Positions 48,798 through 57,760 of a DNA stretch of 58,694 nucleotides are shown one piece after another (position 1 is the stretch's first letter; every line of letters begins with the position of its first letter). Origin of the DNA: Clostridiaceae bacterium (lineage in GTDB: Bacteria > Bacillota > Clostridia > DSM-8532); the NCBI GenBank assembly GCA_012519655.1, contig JAAYPS010000020.1, forward strand, positions 1 through 58,694, read 5' to 3'. Made by a program: the position numbers and the translations under genes. A model generated the notes under the pieces. The model saw only the letters and a program-made list of their open reading frames with translations, was not told the DNA's origin and searched no databases.

Positions 48798-49640
48798 TTG
48801 AGGAGGGTTTTTGGAAACAAAATTGTAATCATATCTTTGGTTATTGTCCTATTATTAGTTCTAGTAACAGTTACTGCTGGCGAAAACAGTAAGCTGAGTG
48901 TTGTTAGAAACATTATTACTGTTCCATTGAGCCCACTACAAAAAGGTATTGCTGCAATAGGTGACAAGATTAAGGATACTGTAAACTTTTTTCGTGACTC
49001 CCGTACAGCAATCGCGGAAAATGAGGAGTTAAGAGAGCAAGTCCGGCAGATGGAAAGTGAACTGGACAAGGTGTATAGACTTCAGAAAGAAAACGAGAAT
49101 TTGAAAAAATTACTCTCTTTCAAAGAACAATTCACACAGGAAACCGTCGGGTGTAACATTATTTCAAAAGATTCGGGAATTCTGTTCGAAATATTTACCA
49201 TAGACAGGGGAAGTAAGGATGGGATTAGTGTTAACGATCCTGTTTTAAATGCAGATGGTCTTGTTGGTCGTGTTTCGCGTGTGGATTTATTATCCTCAAA
49301 AGTAGTATCAATCATTGACACAGAAAGTTCAGTATCTGCACGCCTATCTAAATCGAGGGATTTGGTAATACTAAGAGGGGATGCCGAGCTTAGAACCGAA
49401 GGCTTATGTCGGTTAGACTATGTACCACCCGATGTGGAGATATCAGTTGGCGATAAAGTTGAAACATCTGGTATGAGCAGTCTTTATCCTAAAGGTGTCA
49501 TAATAGGTGAAATTGTACAAGTAATAAAAAATGAGGGACAGTTTGATTATCATGCAATAATAAAGCCAGCTGTAGACTTTAAAAGGCTGGAGGAAGTTGT
49601 TGTAATAAAGGTGGGCTCTGAAAAAGGGGATGAAAAATGA
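48798..49640 (+). CDS. mreC: Rod shape-determining protein MreC
   Basis: A 280-residue envelope protein. The layout is an N-terminal membrane helix (about 9-27), a coiled coil (about 65-100, ENEELREQVRQMESELDKV), and an extracellular beta domain with the family motifs SKDSGILFEIFTIDRGSKDG, DGLVGRVSRV and GDKVETSG. It links MreB filaments to the wall synthases. The start is TTG with GGAAGGGG seven bases upstream. It overlaps mreD by four bases (ATGA). Confidence 0.94.
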   Translation: MRRVFGNKIVIISLVIVLLLVLVTVTAGENSKLSVVRNIITVPLSPLQKGIAAIGDKIKDTVNFFRDSRTAIAENEELREQVRQMESELDKVYRLQKENENLKKLLSFKEQFTQETVGCNIISKDSGILFEIFTIDRGSKDGISVNDPVLNADGLVGRVSRVDLLSSKVVSIIDTESSVSARLSKSRDLVILRGDAELRTEGLCRLDYVPPDVEISVGDKVETSGMSSLYPKGVIIGEIVQVIKNEGQFDYHAIIKPAVDFKRLEEVVVIKVGSEKGDEK

Positions 49641-50152
49641 GTAAAAAAATCCTGACAATAACTGCTGTAATTTTTGGTACGAGCCTTTTGCAGAGTACTG
49701 TTATGGATTATTTTGTAATATTTAAAGCAAAACCCAATTTGCTTGTAATTGTAGCAATATCTGCCGCACTTCTTAGGACGGATTTGAATGCAGCTTTTAT
49801 TGGGCTTGCATGTGGTTTGACAATGGATGTTCTTATAGGAAAGGCATTGGGATGGTATGGAATAATTCTATTTCTAGTTTGTTTCTTTATAGGTATGATA
49901 AATTCAAAGCTTTATAAGGATAACCCGTTAATCCCAGTTTTCTTTGTATTTACATCATCAATTGTAGTGGAAACACTATATTATATGGTATATTATTTTC
50001 TAAAAGGGTATGATGAGTTTTTATTTGCTTTTACAAACTTGATTGTGCCCGAGAGCATATATAATGCATTACTTGCTTTTCCGATATATAAATTTGTGTT
50101 TTATCTATGTAAAAAAGTTGATAAGTTTCATTATACACATAGCAGACTTTAA
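49637..50152 (+). CDS. mreD: Rod shape-determining protein MreD
   Basis: A 171-residue membrane protein with about five hydrophobic segments and few charged residues, in the mreC-mreD-PBP2 position. The family segment KPNLLVIVAISAALLR, with FIGLACGLTMDVLIGKALGWY after it, is clear. It partners MreC in the elongasome. The ATG overlaps the mreC stop (ATGA), so the two are coupled. Confidence 0.9.
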   Translation: MSKKILTITAVIFGTSLLQSTVMDYFVIFKAKPNLLVIVAISAALLRTDLNAAFIGLACGLTMDVLIGKALGWYGIILFLVCFFIGMINSKLYKDNPLIPVFFVFTSSIVVETLYYMVYYFLKGYDEFLFAFTNLIVPESIYNALLAFPIYKFVFYLCKKVDKFHYTHSRL

Positions 50153-50233
50153 ATGTAGTACAGTTTAATGATTGTTACGCTACAGCAAACTTTATTTAGG
50201 CGACATCGTATAAGTATTTAGAAGGAGAAAGAA

Positions 50234-52309
50234 ATGCCCGAGGATTATCGTTTGAGTGAAAAAGATAAAGAAGATAAAAAAAATAATGACATAAAAAGAA
50301 GATATATTATATATTTATTGGTTATTGCAATATGTTGCGCTATTTTCCTACGCCATCTTGTTAACCTCCAGATAGTAAATGGGCAGGAATACTTGAATAC
50401 ATCAACAAAAAGGATTGTAACAAATGGTGTCATATATGCTAATCGTGGTAATATTTATGACAGAAATGGGATCCCTATTGCTGGTAATCGAATGGGATAC
50501 TGTATAGATTTTGTTGATACTGAAATGCCAAATGATGAAAAGAACAAAATGATCCACAACTTAATCGAACTTTTTGATTCAAATGGAGATATATACAAGT
50601 CAACCTTAAGGACTATTTTCAATATTAGTAATTATTCTTTTAACGTTAATAAAGAAGGGTTCATAAGACAAATTAGTCTAAGTGATAAAGATAGGGATAT
50701 GCTAATGGAAGCTGATCCCAAGGATGTTTTTAAGTATATGAGGGAGCACACTTTTAATGTGGATTCAAAATATACTGATAATGAAGCATTTCGTATTATG
50801 GAGTTGCGCTATGAAATGCTAATAAAACCTGCTACAATCAGTAATCCTTTGTTAATTGCTGAGGATGTTTCAATTGAAACGATTACAGTATTAGAAGAAA
50901 GGAATAGTGAATTTTCTGGATTTAGCACCTTTTCAAAACCTTTTAGAGAATACTATGATGCTGGCTCAGTAGCACATGTGTTGGGGTATATGGGCAATAT
51001 AGGTGGATATTATCAGGACTGGTCTGAAAAATATCCAGAGCTTGGTTATAAGCCCACCGATTTAGTAGGTGTATCGGGTCTTGAATTTTCTCAGGAACAA
51101 GTATTAAGAGGAGTGAATGGAAAGACACGAAAAGAGGTGGATACAGAAGGCAGGCTTGCTTCATACGAAGTAGAAGTGGCTCCAAAACCAGGACAAGACA
51201 TTTATTTAACCATTGACTTGAATTTACAAAAAGCCGCGATAGACTCTCTTGAAAGAAATATTGAAATAATTAAACAAATAGATCATAAAGATAATTATCA
51301 TGACGCAAATGCGGGTGCAGTAGTAGCTATGGACGTAAAAACCGGGGAGATATTAGCCATGGCAAGTTATCCGACATTTGACCCCACCGTTTTCCTAAAA
51401 GGTGACTATGAGCAGATTAATTATCTAAATAACCATCCAGATAATATTACTTTGAACAGAGCATGTAATGGTGCATATGCTCCTGGATCAACCTACAAGC
51501 CCCTTATTGCCATTGCTGCGTTGGAGACCGGCACAATTACACCTAATACTAAAGTTAACTGTCCCTACAAAAAAGAAATAGGTGGAATCATATGGACTAA
51601 TCCAGCAGGTAACCAATTGGCGGTAACTCTTGAAACAGCTTTAGCCAGGTCCAATAACATGTTCTTTTTTATCACTGGCTTTGAAACTGGGATTGACAAT
51701 ATAGTCAAATGGGCAAAGAACTTTGGATTTGGAAGTAAAACTGGAATTGAGATTGCAGAGGACATTGGGTCACTTGCTTCAAGAGAATTTAAATTGAAAT
51801 ACTTAGGTGAGGGATGGGTTCCTGCAGATACTTGTAATGCCTCTATAGGACAGTTATACAATGCATTCACACCTATTCAGCTTGTAAATTTTGTCTCAAG
51901 CATAGGAAATGGAGGGAAATTGTACACTCCGCATCTAATAAGAAAGAAAGTGGACTCAACGGGCGAAGTCTATAATACTGAAATTCATTATAGGGATACT
52001 ACGGCTAAAGAATCAACTATTAAGGCTGTTCAAAAGGGAATGGTGGCGGTTGCAAACTCAGAAGACGGAACTGCAGTTGAAATATTTAAGGATTTTCCTT
52101 TCGATGTTGCAGCTAAAACAGGAACAGCTGAAACAGGGCATGGGGATACTCAATCATCAAATGCATTGTTTGTATGCTATGCTCCAGCAGATGATCCAGA
52201 AGTTGCAGTCGCTGTTGTTGTTGAAAAGGGTGTAAGAGGTGCTTTTACAGCGCCTGTTGCAAGAGATGTCTTGATGACGTACTTTAATATAAAAGATCAA
52301 GCAAATTAA
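50234..52309 (+). CDS. mrdA: Penicillin-binding protein 2 (elongation transpeptidase)
   Basis: A 691-residue class B penicillin-binding protein that crosslinks new peptidoglycan during elongation. It has a short cytosolic start, one membrane helix (about 25-42), a pedestal domain (NRGNIYDRNGIPIAGN) and a transpeptidase domain. Catalytic motifs are SxxK in APGSTYKPL, SxN in RSNNMFF, and KTG in AAKTGTAETG. RGVNGKTRKEVDTEGR is the typical dimer/linker block. Length is normal. The ATG has AAGGAGAAAG upstream. It ends the mreBCD block. Confidence 0.95.
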   Translation: MPEDYRLSEKDKEDKKNNDIKRRYIIYLLVIAICCAIFLRHLVNLQIVNGQEYLNTSTKRIVTNGVIYANRGNIYDRNGIPIAGNRMGYCIDFVDTEMPNDEKNKMIHNLIELFDSNGDIYKSTLRTIFNISNYSFNVNKEGFIRQISLSDKDRDMLMEADPKDVFKYMREHTFNVDSKYTDNEAFRIMELRYEMLIKPATISNPLLIAEDVSIETITVLEERNSEFSGFSTFSKPFREYYDAGSVAHVLGYMGNIGGYYQDWSEKYPELGYKPTDLVGVSGLEFSQEQVLRGVNGKTRKEVDTEGRLASYEVEVAPKPGQDIYLTIDLNLQKAAIDSLERNIEIIKQIDHKDNYHDANAGAVVAMDVKTGEILAMASYPTFDPTVFLKGDYEQINYLNNHPDNITLNRACNGAYAPGSTYKPLIAIAALETGTITPNTKVNCPYKKEIGGIIWTNPAGNQLAVTLETALARSNNMFFFITGFETGIDNIVKWAKNFGFGSKTGIEIAEDIGSLASREFKLKYLGEGWVPADTCNASIGQLYNAFTPIQLVNFVSSIGNGGKLYTPHLIRKKVDSTGEVYNTEIHYRDTTAKESTIKAVQKGMVAVANSEDGTAVEIFKDFPFDVAAKTGTAETGHGDTQSSNALFVCYAPADDPEVAVAVVVEKGVRGAFTAPVARDVLMTYFNIKDQAN

Positions 52310-52412
52310 TTTATAAATTTAGCCTTTTAGAATAAACGGTTAAATGGGAATATAACTAGTTTGGATAATTCTTTTTAATGACAAAATATCACTTAGAAAA
52401 AGAGGTTAAGGC

Positions 52413-53078
52413 ATGAAGGATGAAACAAATAAAATTACTTTTAAAGGTACAGCAGAAGGTCTGGTGATTATTATACCAGAACAGATGGACACTGATCTTG
52501 TGATAAAGCAGATAGGGAATAAGGTTAAGGCTGCTGAAAAGTTCTTTCGTGGAGCAAAACTAAAAGTATTATACCGTGGCAAAGAACTAACTGAGCAAGA
52601 AGAAGAAAAGCTCAAGGACGTAATGGTGAAAAACAGCGGTGTTATAATTGAAAGTATCAATTATGAATTATATGAACCTCCCATAGTTGAAGAAAAACAT
52701 ACTCAAGCATCCGGAATACCCTTCCGCCACATCTTTTTCAAGGGTTTGGATGAAGGTCCATGTAAATTTGTTAGGGGAACAATTCGAAGCGGAACCCGTG
52801 TCTTATATGAGGGAAATGTAGTTATTATAGGTGATGCCAATCCAGGAAGTGAGATAGTTGCATCTGGAAATGTTATAGTTATGGGTGCATTACGCGGAAT
52901 GGTTCATGCAGGCGCAGATGGAAACAGACAGGCAATTGTTGTAGCATTGAAATTATCCCCAACACAGTTACGTATTGGTGATATTATTACAAGATGTCCG
53001 GATATTCCTGAAGAAATACAGAGTCGTCCCGAGATGGCAACGGTAAAAGACGGCGTAATATATGTTGAGCCATTGTAG
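52413..53078 (+). CDS. minC: Septum site-determining protein MinC
   Basis: A 221-residue inhibitor of FtsZ assembly. The N-terminal domain (ITFKGTAEGLVIIIPEQ) is more variable. The C-terminal domain is the beta-helix that binds MinD and FtsZ: GTIRSGTRVLYEGNVVIIGD, ASGNVIVMGALRGMVHAGA and IGDIITRCPDIPEEIQSRPE. Length is typical. It lies 103 bases after the PBP2 gene. A 288-base gap with its own promoter separates it from minD. Confidence 0.93.
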   Translation: MKDETNKITFKGTAEGLVIIIPEQMDTDLVIKQIGNKVKAAEKFFRGAKLKVLYRGKELTEQEEEKLKDVMVKNSGVIIESINYELYEPPIVEEKHTQASGIPFRHIFFKGLDEGPCKFVRGTIRSGTRVLYEGNVVIIGDANPGSEIVASGNVIVMGALRGMVHAGADGNRQAIVVALKLSPTQLRIGDIITRCPDIPEEIQSRPEMATVKDGVIYVEPL

Positions 53079-53251
53079 TATTCGGAACTAAAAAACTCGA
53101 TAAGTTTAGCAAAAATAACAAACAACAAAACAATAAATTAGTAAATTTCCCTTTATCTTCAAATTCAAATGCAAGAGATATGAATGGGGAAAACCTATAT
53201 ATACCAATGTTAAGCCCCCATATGAAATTGTTTGTTCGGTACTCTACTTTG

Positions 53252-53280
53252 TTGACATTCATACGGAAAACCGATATAGT
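53252..53280 (+). promoter_or_regulatory. Consensus promoter upstream of minD
   Basis: TTGACA (53252-53257), a 17-base spacer and TATAGT (53275-53280), close to the sigma-A consensus. It lies 86 bases before the minD start in a 288-base gap, so minD-minE can be transcribed independently of mreB-minC. Confidence 0.75.
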
Positions 53281-53366
53281 TAAAGTTAGTTATTATTGAT
53301 ATTATCGCTAAAATATTAATTATGTAAATATACAATAAGACGAATTTGCTTGACGGGGGAATTGAT

Positions 53367-54167
53367 ATGGGAGAGGTTATCGTAATTACTTCGGGTAAAG
53401 GCGGTGTAGGGAAAACCACAACCACCGCAAATCTTGGTACAGGGTTATGTCTGTTAGGAAAAAAAGTAGCACTGCTGGATACTGATATTGGTCTTAGAAA
53501 TCTTGATGTTGTAATGGGTTTAGAGAACAGAATAGTATATGACCTTGTTGATGTTGTTGAAGGAGTTTGCAGAATTAAGCAAGCTTTAATTAAAGACAAA
53601 CGATATGATGGATTATATCTATTACCCGCAGCTCAAACAAGAGATAAAAATTCAGTAACCCCAAATCAAATGCTTAAGCTATGTGATGATTTACGAGAAG
53701 AATTTGATTACATAATAGTTGATTGCCCTGCAGGTATTGAACAGGGTTTCAAAAATGCTATTGCAGGTGCAGACAGGGCAATAGTTATAACAACACCTGA
53801 AGTTTCAGCTGTTAGGGATGCTGACAGAATCATAGGGCTTTTGGAGGCTAATGAAATAAGGAAACCTTTGTTGTTAATCAATAGAGTTAGACCTGTTATG
53901 GTTAAGAAAGGTGATATGATGTCTATCGAGGATATAATTGATATTCTTGCGATAGACTTAATTGGTGTTGTTCCAGACGATGAGAATATTATTATATCAA
54001 CAAACCGTGGAGAACCCGCCGTTACCGAAGATAAGTCATTAGCAGGTCAAGCCTACAGGAATGTTGCTAAAAGAATTATGGGAGAAGAAGTTCCTCTTAT
54101 AGATCTATCCGGTCAAGATGGTTTTCTTGCAAAGGTTAAGAAATTATTTGGATTCAGATCTGCATAG
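53367..54167 (+). CDS. minD: Septum site-determining ATPase MinD
   Basis: A 266-residue ATPase that recruits MinC to the membrane. The deviant Walker A is GKGGVGKTTTTANLGTGL, followed by LLDTDIGLRNLDVVMGLENR, VVDCPAG-type Walker B (YIIVDCPAGIE), and the C-terminal amphipathic membrane anchor FLAKVKKLFGF. Length is normal. The ATG at 53367 has GGGGGA six bases upstream; an in-frame TTG 21 bases earlier has no support. minE follows after 11 bases. Confidence 0.96.
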   Translation: MGEVIVITSGKGGVGKTTTTANLGTGLCLLGKKVALLDTDIGLRNLDVVMGLENRIVYDLVDVVEGVCRIKQALIKDKRYDGLYLLPAAQTRDKNSVTPNQMLKLCDDLREEFDYIIVDCPAGIEQGFKNAIAGADRAIVITTPEVSAVRDADRIIGLLEANEIRKPLLLINRVRPVMVKKGDMMSIEDIIDILAIDLIGVVPDDENIIISTNRGEPAVTEDKSLAGQAYRNVAKRIMGEEVPLIDLSGQDGFLAKVKKLFGFRSA

Positions 54168-54178
54168 GAGGTGTTGTT

Positions 54179-54460
54179 TTGTTTGATTTATTCAGTAGGT
54201 TAACCAGAAGGCGAACATCAAAGGATGTGGCCAAGGAAAGACTAAAATTAGTTCTTATTCATGATAGAGCAAACGTCTCACCGCAGTTTTTGGAAATGGT
54301 AAAAGGTGAGATAATTAAGGTAATACAGCATTATATGGAAATTGATGAAGATGCGCTGGATATTCAGATTACAAAAACCGAAAGTGAAGATGGTGAAGGT
54401 ATAGTTCCAGCTCTTGTAGCAAGTATACCTATTAGGGGAGTTAAAAACTCAGGGAAATAA
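54179..54460 (+). CDS. minE: Cell division topological specificity factor MinE
   Basis: A 93-residue protein that stimulates the MinD ATPase and drives Min oscillation. The N-terminal segment MFDLFSRLTRRRTSKDVAKE followed by RLKLVLIHDRANVSP is the MinD-binding and membrane-targeting region, and the C-terminal topological domain ends IPIRGVKN. The start is TTG with AGGAGG seven bases upstream. Presence of MinE, not only DivIVA, is typical of many Clostridia. Confidence 0.95.
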   Translation: MFDLFSRLTRRRTSKDVAKERLKLVLIHDRANVSPQFLEMVKGEIIKVIQHYMEIDEDALDIQITKTESEDGEGIVPALVASIPIRGVKNSGK

Positions 54461-54493
54461 AACGAGATGAACTTTGATTGCTGGAGGCAATAA

Positions 54494-54889
54494 ATGAATA
54501 TTGCATTTATAGCACATGACAATAAAAAAGAGTTAATGGAGGCTTTTTGTATAGCCTATAAGTTTATATTGGAAGATCACACTTTACATGCCACAGCAGG
54601 AACGGGTGCCATGATATCTGACACAACTGGCCTTAGCGTTAATTGTCTTGAGTATGGACATATTGGAGAAGAGCAGATGGCCGCAAGAGTTGCATATAAT
54701 GAAATGGATCTTGTGATATTTTTTATGGATCCCAATAGAGATGAGGATGGATTAGTAGGTTTTAACACTATCCGGGCTAATTGTGATACCAATAATGTTC
54801 CTTTTGCGACAAACCTTGCTACGGCCGAGATTTTAATTAATGGCTTATACCGTGGAGATTTTGCATGGCGTGAGCTTGTCCATCCCTAA
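54494..54889 (+). CDS. Methylglyoxal synthase-like protein with altered active site
   Basis: A 131-residue protein with the methylglyoxal synthase fold. Kept features are the start IAHDNKKELM (E. coli H19 and D20), TGAMI after the phosphate loop, IFFMDP (D91), and the tail VPFATNLATAEILI and DFAWRELV. The catalytic Asp of the GGDQQ loop (D71) is replaced: the segment reads YGHIGEEQMAAR. In the gap-free alignment the His and Asp equivalent to E. coli H98 and D101 are Gly (DPNRDEDGLVGFNTI). The G of the GTTG phosphate motif is Ala. Normal enzymes make methylglyoxal from dihydroxyacetone phosphate; this one may bind but not convert it. It is downstream of minE with an SD (GGAGGC). Confidence 0.8.
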   Translation: MNIAFIAHDNKKELMEAFCIAYKFILEDHTLHATAGTGAMISDTTGLSVNCLEYGHIGEEQMAARVAYNEMDLVIFFMDPNRDEDGLVGFNTIRANCDTNNVPFATNLATAEILINGLYRGDFAWRELVHP

Positions 54890-54967
54890 AACAGAGTATA
54901 GTAAAAAATATTATTTATTCAATGTTTATATAAATATTCCAGGCATTTTGCAGTGTTTGGGTTTTGG

Positions 54968-55020
54968 TTAGCTGTACTATTGTGGCTAAATACGAAAGTA
55001 TGCCACCAGTGTACAGCTAA
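54968..55020. other. Structured hairpin with GAAA tetraloop between converging genes
   Basis: Outer stem TTAGCTGTAC/GTACAGCTAA (10 bp), a 4x4 internal loop, stem GTGGC/GCCAC (5 bp), a 3-base bulge, stem ATAC/GTAT and loop GAAA. It is 53 bases long with perfect pairing in all three stems. No T-run follows on either strand. It could be a terminator pairing or a stabilising RNA element at the 3' end of the mgsA-like or the facing gene. Confidence 0.65.
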
Positions 55021-55033
55021 TATTGTATAATCT

Positions 55034-56428
55034 TTATTCATAAGTATCATCTGTTTGACAGGTTTCTAATATATCATTTATATGCTCAATTGGAGTTTTT
55101 TCATCCAGCTCTTCAATTTGATTTTTTATTTGAATATTTGTTTGATTATCTATCGGATCATCTATCCATCCATTCGTCTGATTATTTGCGTGATTATCAA
55201 ATTGGTTGTTTTCTTGGGCATTTATATGCTCGTAATTTATTACATCATGTAATTGCTCATAAAAGTCATTCAAGTGTTCAAGTCTTCTTTCGAAAATTTT
55301 TTGGGTTGCCCAGAGTTTTGTTAATTCTTTTTCCATAATATCTGTTAGATTCTGCAATTTCAAAACCTTACTCTTCAAGTTACTGTAGTCAGAGTTCTCT
55401 TCTTTACTTGATTTTTTTGTCTCCTGTATAGTATTGACTGTTTCATCATTTAAAAATGCAAGATTATAACCACGGGTAAAATTGCCAGGAATTTGCTGTG
55501 AGTAAATTTTCTCCTCTTGAGAATAATTGCTTGTATATGAGAAACATATGGCATTGCTTATAGTGGCGTATAATGCTTCATTAGACCAAGTTAAACCTTC
55601 ATTATTTGAATAAATGAAATATATACTTTCCCTATCCATACGATAAAAATATATAACACCACCGATATAGAGCAAACCAATGTGACCTGCAGGCGATTTG
55701 CTGGTATATAGAGTATTTATCTGTTTTGCTTGTAGCAAATTCATAAATATAACTTCGTAGGAACCATTTTTTGATACTTCAAAGGCAATATAGATTTTAT
55801 TAGCATTGGTTAATACATAAGACAAGGAACTGATGTTTCCCTCGCAGGAATGGATTATGCTTGGAGCATTAAATATGCTAAAATCATCTTTTATAATTCT
55901 GTGATTTATTTGCATTTTGTTATGGTTTGAATTTATATAAACTAAATGACATTTACCGGAAACATCTAAAAAGGGAATATAGCTTGGATCGTGTACATAA
56001 TCAATAGCTAAAGGTTTTGAGAGTATACCATTTTGGATGGATTGCATTGATAAAATATGCTGATTTTGATGCTTAACTATGTAAAAAAACAATACCGTAT
56101 CACCAGAAAGTAGCAAAGAGACATGCTTAGGATAAGAAGTTGCTTCTTTACTGGCTAGAATAGGATGAACTTCAATTTGACCATGCATACCATGACCATA
56201 CATTATACTCCCTTTGTTTGTTTGAAAAACAAAATGAAAAACATCATTTTTATCCAAAGCTACTGCAAAATCATTTATTGCAGACTTGTCCAGTACATAT
56301 CCTCTTGACCATATTCTACTATCGCTAAGCATCCGTATGCATAAACCACGTCCTTGTTCAAAGTAAACATGATATGACACACCAAAACTATTTTTAATAA
56401 TATATTGTTTTTGATCGGGGTTGTACAT
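55034..56428 (-). CDS. Propeller protein with coiled coil and Asn-rich tail, unknown function
   Basis: A 464-residue protein that I do not recognise. Residues 1-310 look like a beta-propeller of sialidase/BNR type with several repeated strands and one near Asp-box, SNNEGLTWS, in which Asn replaces the Asp. Residues about 340-400 form a Leu/Glu/Lys coiled coil (KSKVLKLQNLTDIMEKEL). The rest is an Asn/Gln/Asp-rich low-complexity tail (NNQTNGWIDDPIDNQTN). No signal peptide is visible, so location is unclear. The ATG at 56428 has GGAGG nine bases upstream; the longer TTG start is less likely. It faces the mgsA-like gene across a hairpin. Confidence 0.6.
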   Translation of the reverse strand: MYNPDQKQYIIKNSFGVSYHVYFEQGRGLCIRMLSDSRIWSRGYVLDKSAINDFAVALDKNDVFHFVFQTNKGSIMYGHGMHGQIEVHPILASKEATSYPKHVSLLLSGDTVLFFYIVKHQNQHILSMQSIQNGILSKPLAIDYVHDPSYIPFLDVSGKCHLVYINSNHNKMQINHRIIKDDFSIFNAPSIIHSCEGNISSLSYVLTNANKIYIAFEVSKNGSYEVIFMNLLQAKQINTLYTSKSPAGHIGLLYIGGVIYFYRMDRESIYFIYSNNEGLTWSNEALYATISNAICFSYTSNYSQEEKIYSQQIPGNFTRGYNLAFLNDETVNTIQETKKSSKEENSDYSNLKSKVLKLQNLTDIMEKELTKLWATQKIFERRLEHLNDFYEQLHDVINYEHINAQENNQFDNHANNQTNGWIDDPIDNQTNIQIKNQIEELDEKTPIEHINDILETCQTDDTYE

Positions 56429-56588
56429 TTTATTTTTCCTCCATCCGTCCAAATAATATAAATCTATGAACTAAGGAGAAAAAATATGTGTTGTATTTAT
56501 GTAAAAACTTAAGTCTTCTATTCACCAAATAATACTTATAACATATTATGACATTGAGATGCTTTTGAATATGGGGGGAATCTATTAT

Positions 56589-57530
56589 ATGAGAAGAGAA
56601 CAGGTTGTTGCAGGTTTGATAGACGGGGAAGATATCTGCAGACTACGAGAAGCTGTTTGTGTGCAAGTTGAAAAGGTATACGATCATTGTAGGGAAAAGG
56701 ATTGTGTAGAAGATGCAGTTGTTGATTTTATTGAGGATGTACAAAACTTAATTGACAGATCGATAAAGGTAAGGGCTACTGATGCAAAAGTTGTAAAAGT
56801 ATATACTGATTTGGAGGATGTACCTTTTAAGAGAGGATTCTTTACAGTTAATATACGCTATAAAATTAAAGTTCGGGTAGAATTCACATATCGTGACCAG
56901 TTTGGTAATTGCGTAACCGATTCAAAGATTGGATTTGTATGGTTTAGTAAGACAATCATTCTTTTTGGTTCTGAAGGTCAAGTAAAGATTTTCAGCTCTG
57001 TTGATCCTGCAAATCAATATGGTCTTGAAGATGATGGCTGTGGTGCAGCAGTACAGCAGGATAATCAACCCAATGTTAAGGTTGAGGTTGCCGAACCTTT
57101 GGTATTAAATACTCAAATTAAACGTATACGCCATGGTAAAATAGGCCCTATAGGAGCAGGCTTCGATGAAGAAGAAGACTGTGGTTGCGATAATGCTGTT
57201 GGAGGTTCAAGAATATTCCCAACAAGGCGTGTAGTTGTTACTATAGGATTGTTCTCGATCATCAAGTTGACGCGTTTAGTACAGCTATTAATTCCAGCGT
57301 TTAATTTCTGCTATCCCACCCGTGAATGTATTGCAGCAACAGATGAGAACCCATGTGATTTATTTGATACTATCGAATTCCCATTTGATCAATTCTTCCC
57401 ACCTCAAATCTTTGACTTTCCAGTTGAAGGGGAGGAAGAAGAAGGTAAACGCAAAAAGAAGAGGGATGTGGCCGGTATCAGAGATGAGAGGGATGAAATC
57501 GAAGCTCGCGATGACAGACGTAGAAAGTAA
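56589..57530 (+). CDS. Conserved-looking protein with charged C-terminus, unknown function
   Basis: A 313-residue protein without recognised domain. The N-terminus has CRLREAVCVQVEKVYDHCRE and KDCVEDAVV, a Cys- and Asp-rich segment seen in clostridial proteins of unknown role. Residues about 60-150 form beta strands (FTVNIRYKIKVRVEFTYRD). A second Cys cluster (EEDCGCDNAVGG) precedes a hydrophobic stretch (VVVTIGLFSIIKLTRL), and the C-terminal 40 residues are almost all Glu/Lys/Arg/Asp (EGEEEEGKRKKKRD). A spore-coat or envelope role is possible but not shown. The ATG at 56589 has GGGGGG upstream. A terminator follows. Confidence 0.6.
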   Translation: MRREQVVAGLIDGEDICRLREAVCVQVEKVYDHCREKDCVEDAVVDFIEDVQNLIDRSIKVRATDAKVVKVYTDLEDVPFKRGFFTVNIRYKIKVRVEFTYRDQFGNCVTDSKIGFVWFSKTIILFGSEGQVKIFSSVDPANQYGLEDDGCGAAVQQDNQPNVKVEVAEPLVLNTQIKRIRHGKIGPIGAGFDEEEDCGCDNAVGGSRIFPTRRVVVTIGLFSIIKLTRLVQLLIPAFNFCYPTRECIAATDENPCDLFDTIEFPFDQFFPPQIFDFPVEGEEEEGKRKKKRDVAGIRDERDEIEARDDRRRK

Positions 57531-57550
57531 ACCCTTAACAAATATTTCGG

Positions 57551-57580
57551 GGGAGGATGATTCCTCCCTCTTATTTTTTA
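57551..57580 (+). terminator. Rho-independent terminator
   Basis: GGGAGGA (57551-57557) pairs with TCCTCCC (57562-57568) around TGAT, followed by CTTATTTTTTATT. It ends the unknown gene just upstream. Confidence 0.88.
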
Positions 57581-57682
57581 TTAGCACAAAAAAGTTATCC
57601 GTCTGATATATTCCTTTTCTAATATTAAGACTGAAAAGCATTATGAATATTGTAGGAACATTATTAATATTCAGCATTCGTA

Positions 57683-57711
57683 TTGTTTATTGTATATCTA
57701 TTTGTTATAAT
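57683..57711 (+). promoter_or_regulatory. Probable promoter of the V/A-type ATPase operon
   Basis: TTGTTT (57683-57688), a 17-base spacer and a perfect TATAAT (57706-57711). It predicts a leader of about 135 bases that contains the inverted repeat described next. Confidence 0.6.
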
Positions 57712-57760
57712 ACTCTAGAATGTTGTTTTAACGATTATTGCAGATTACATTTCTATATGC

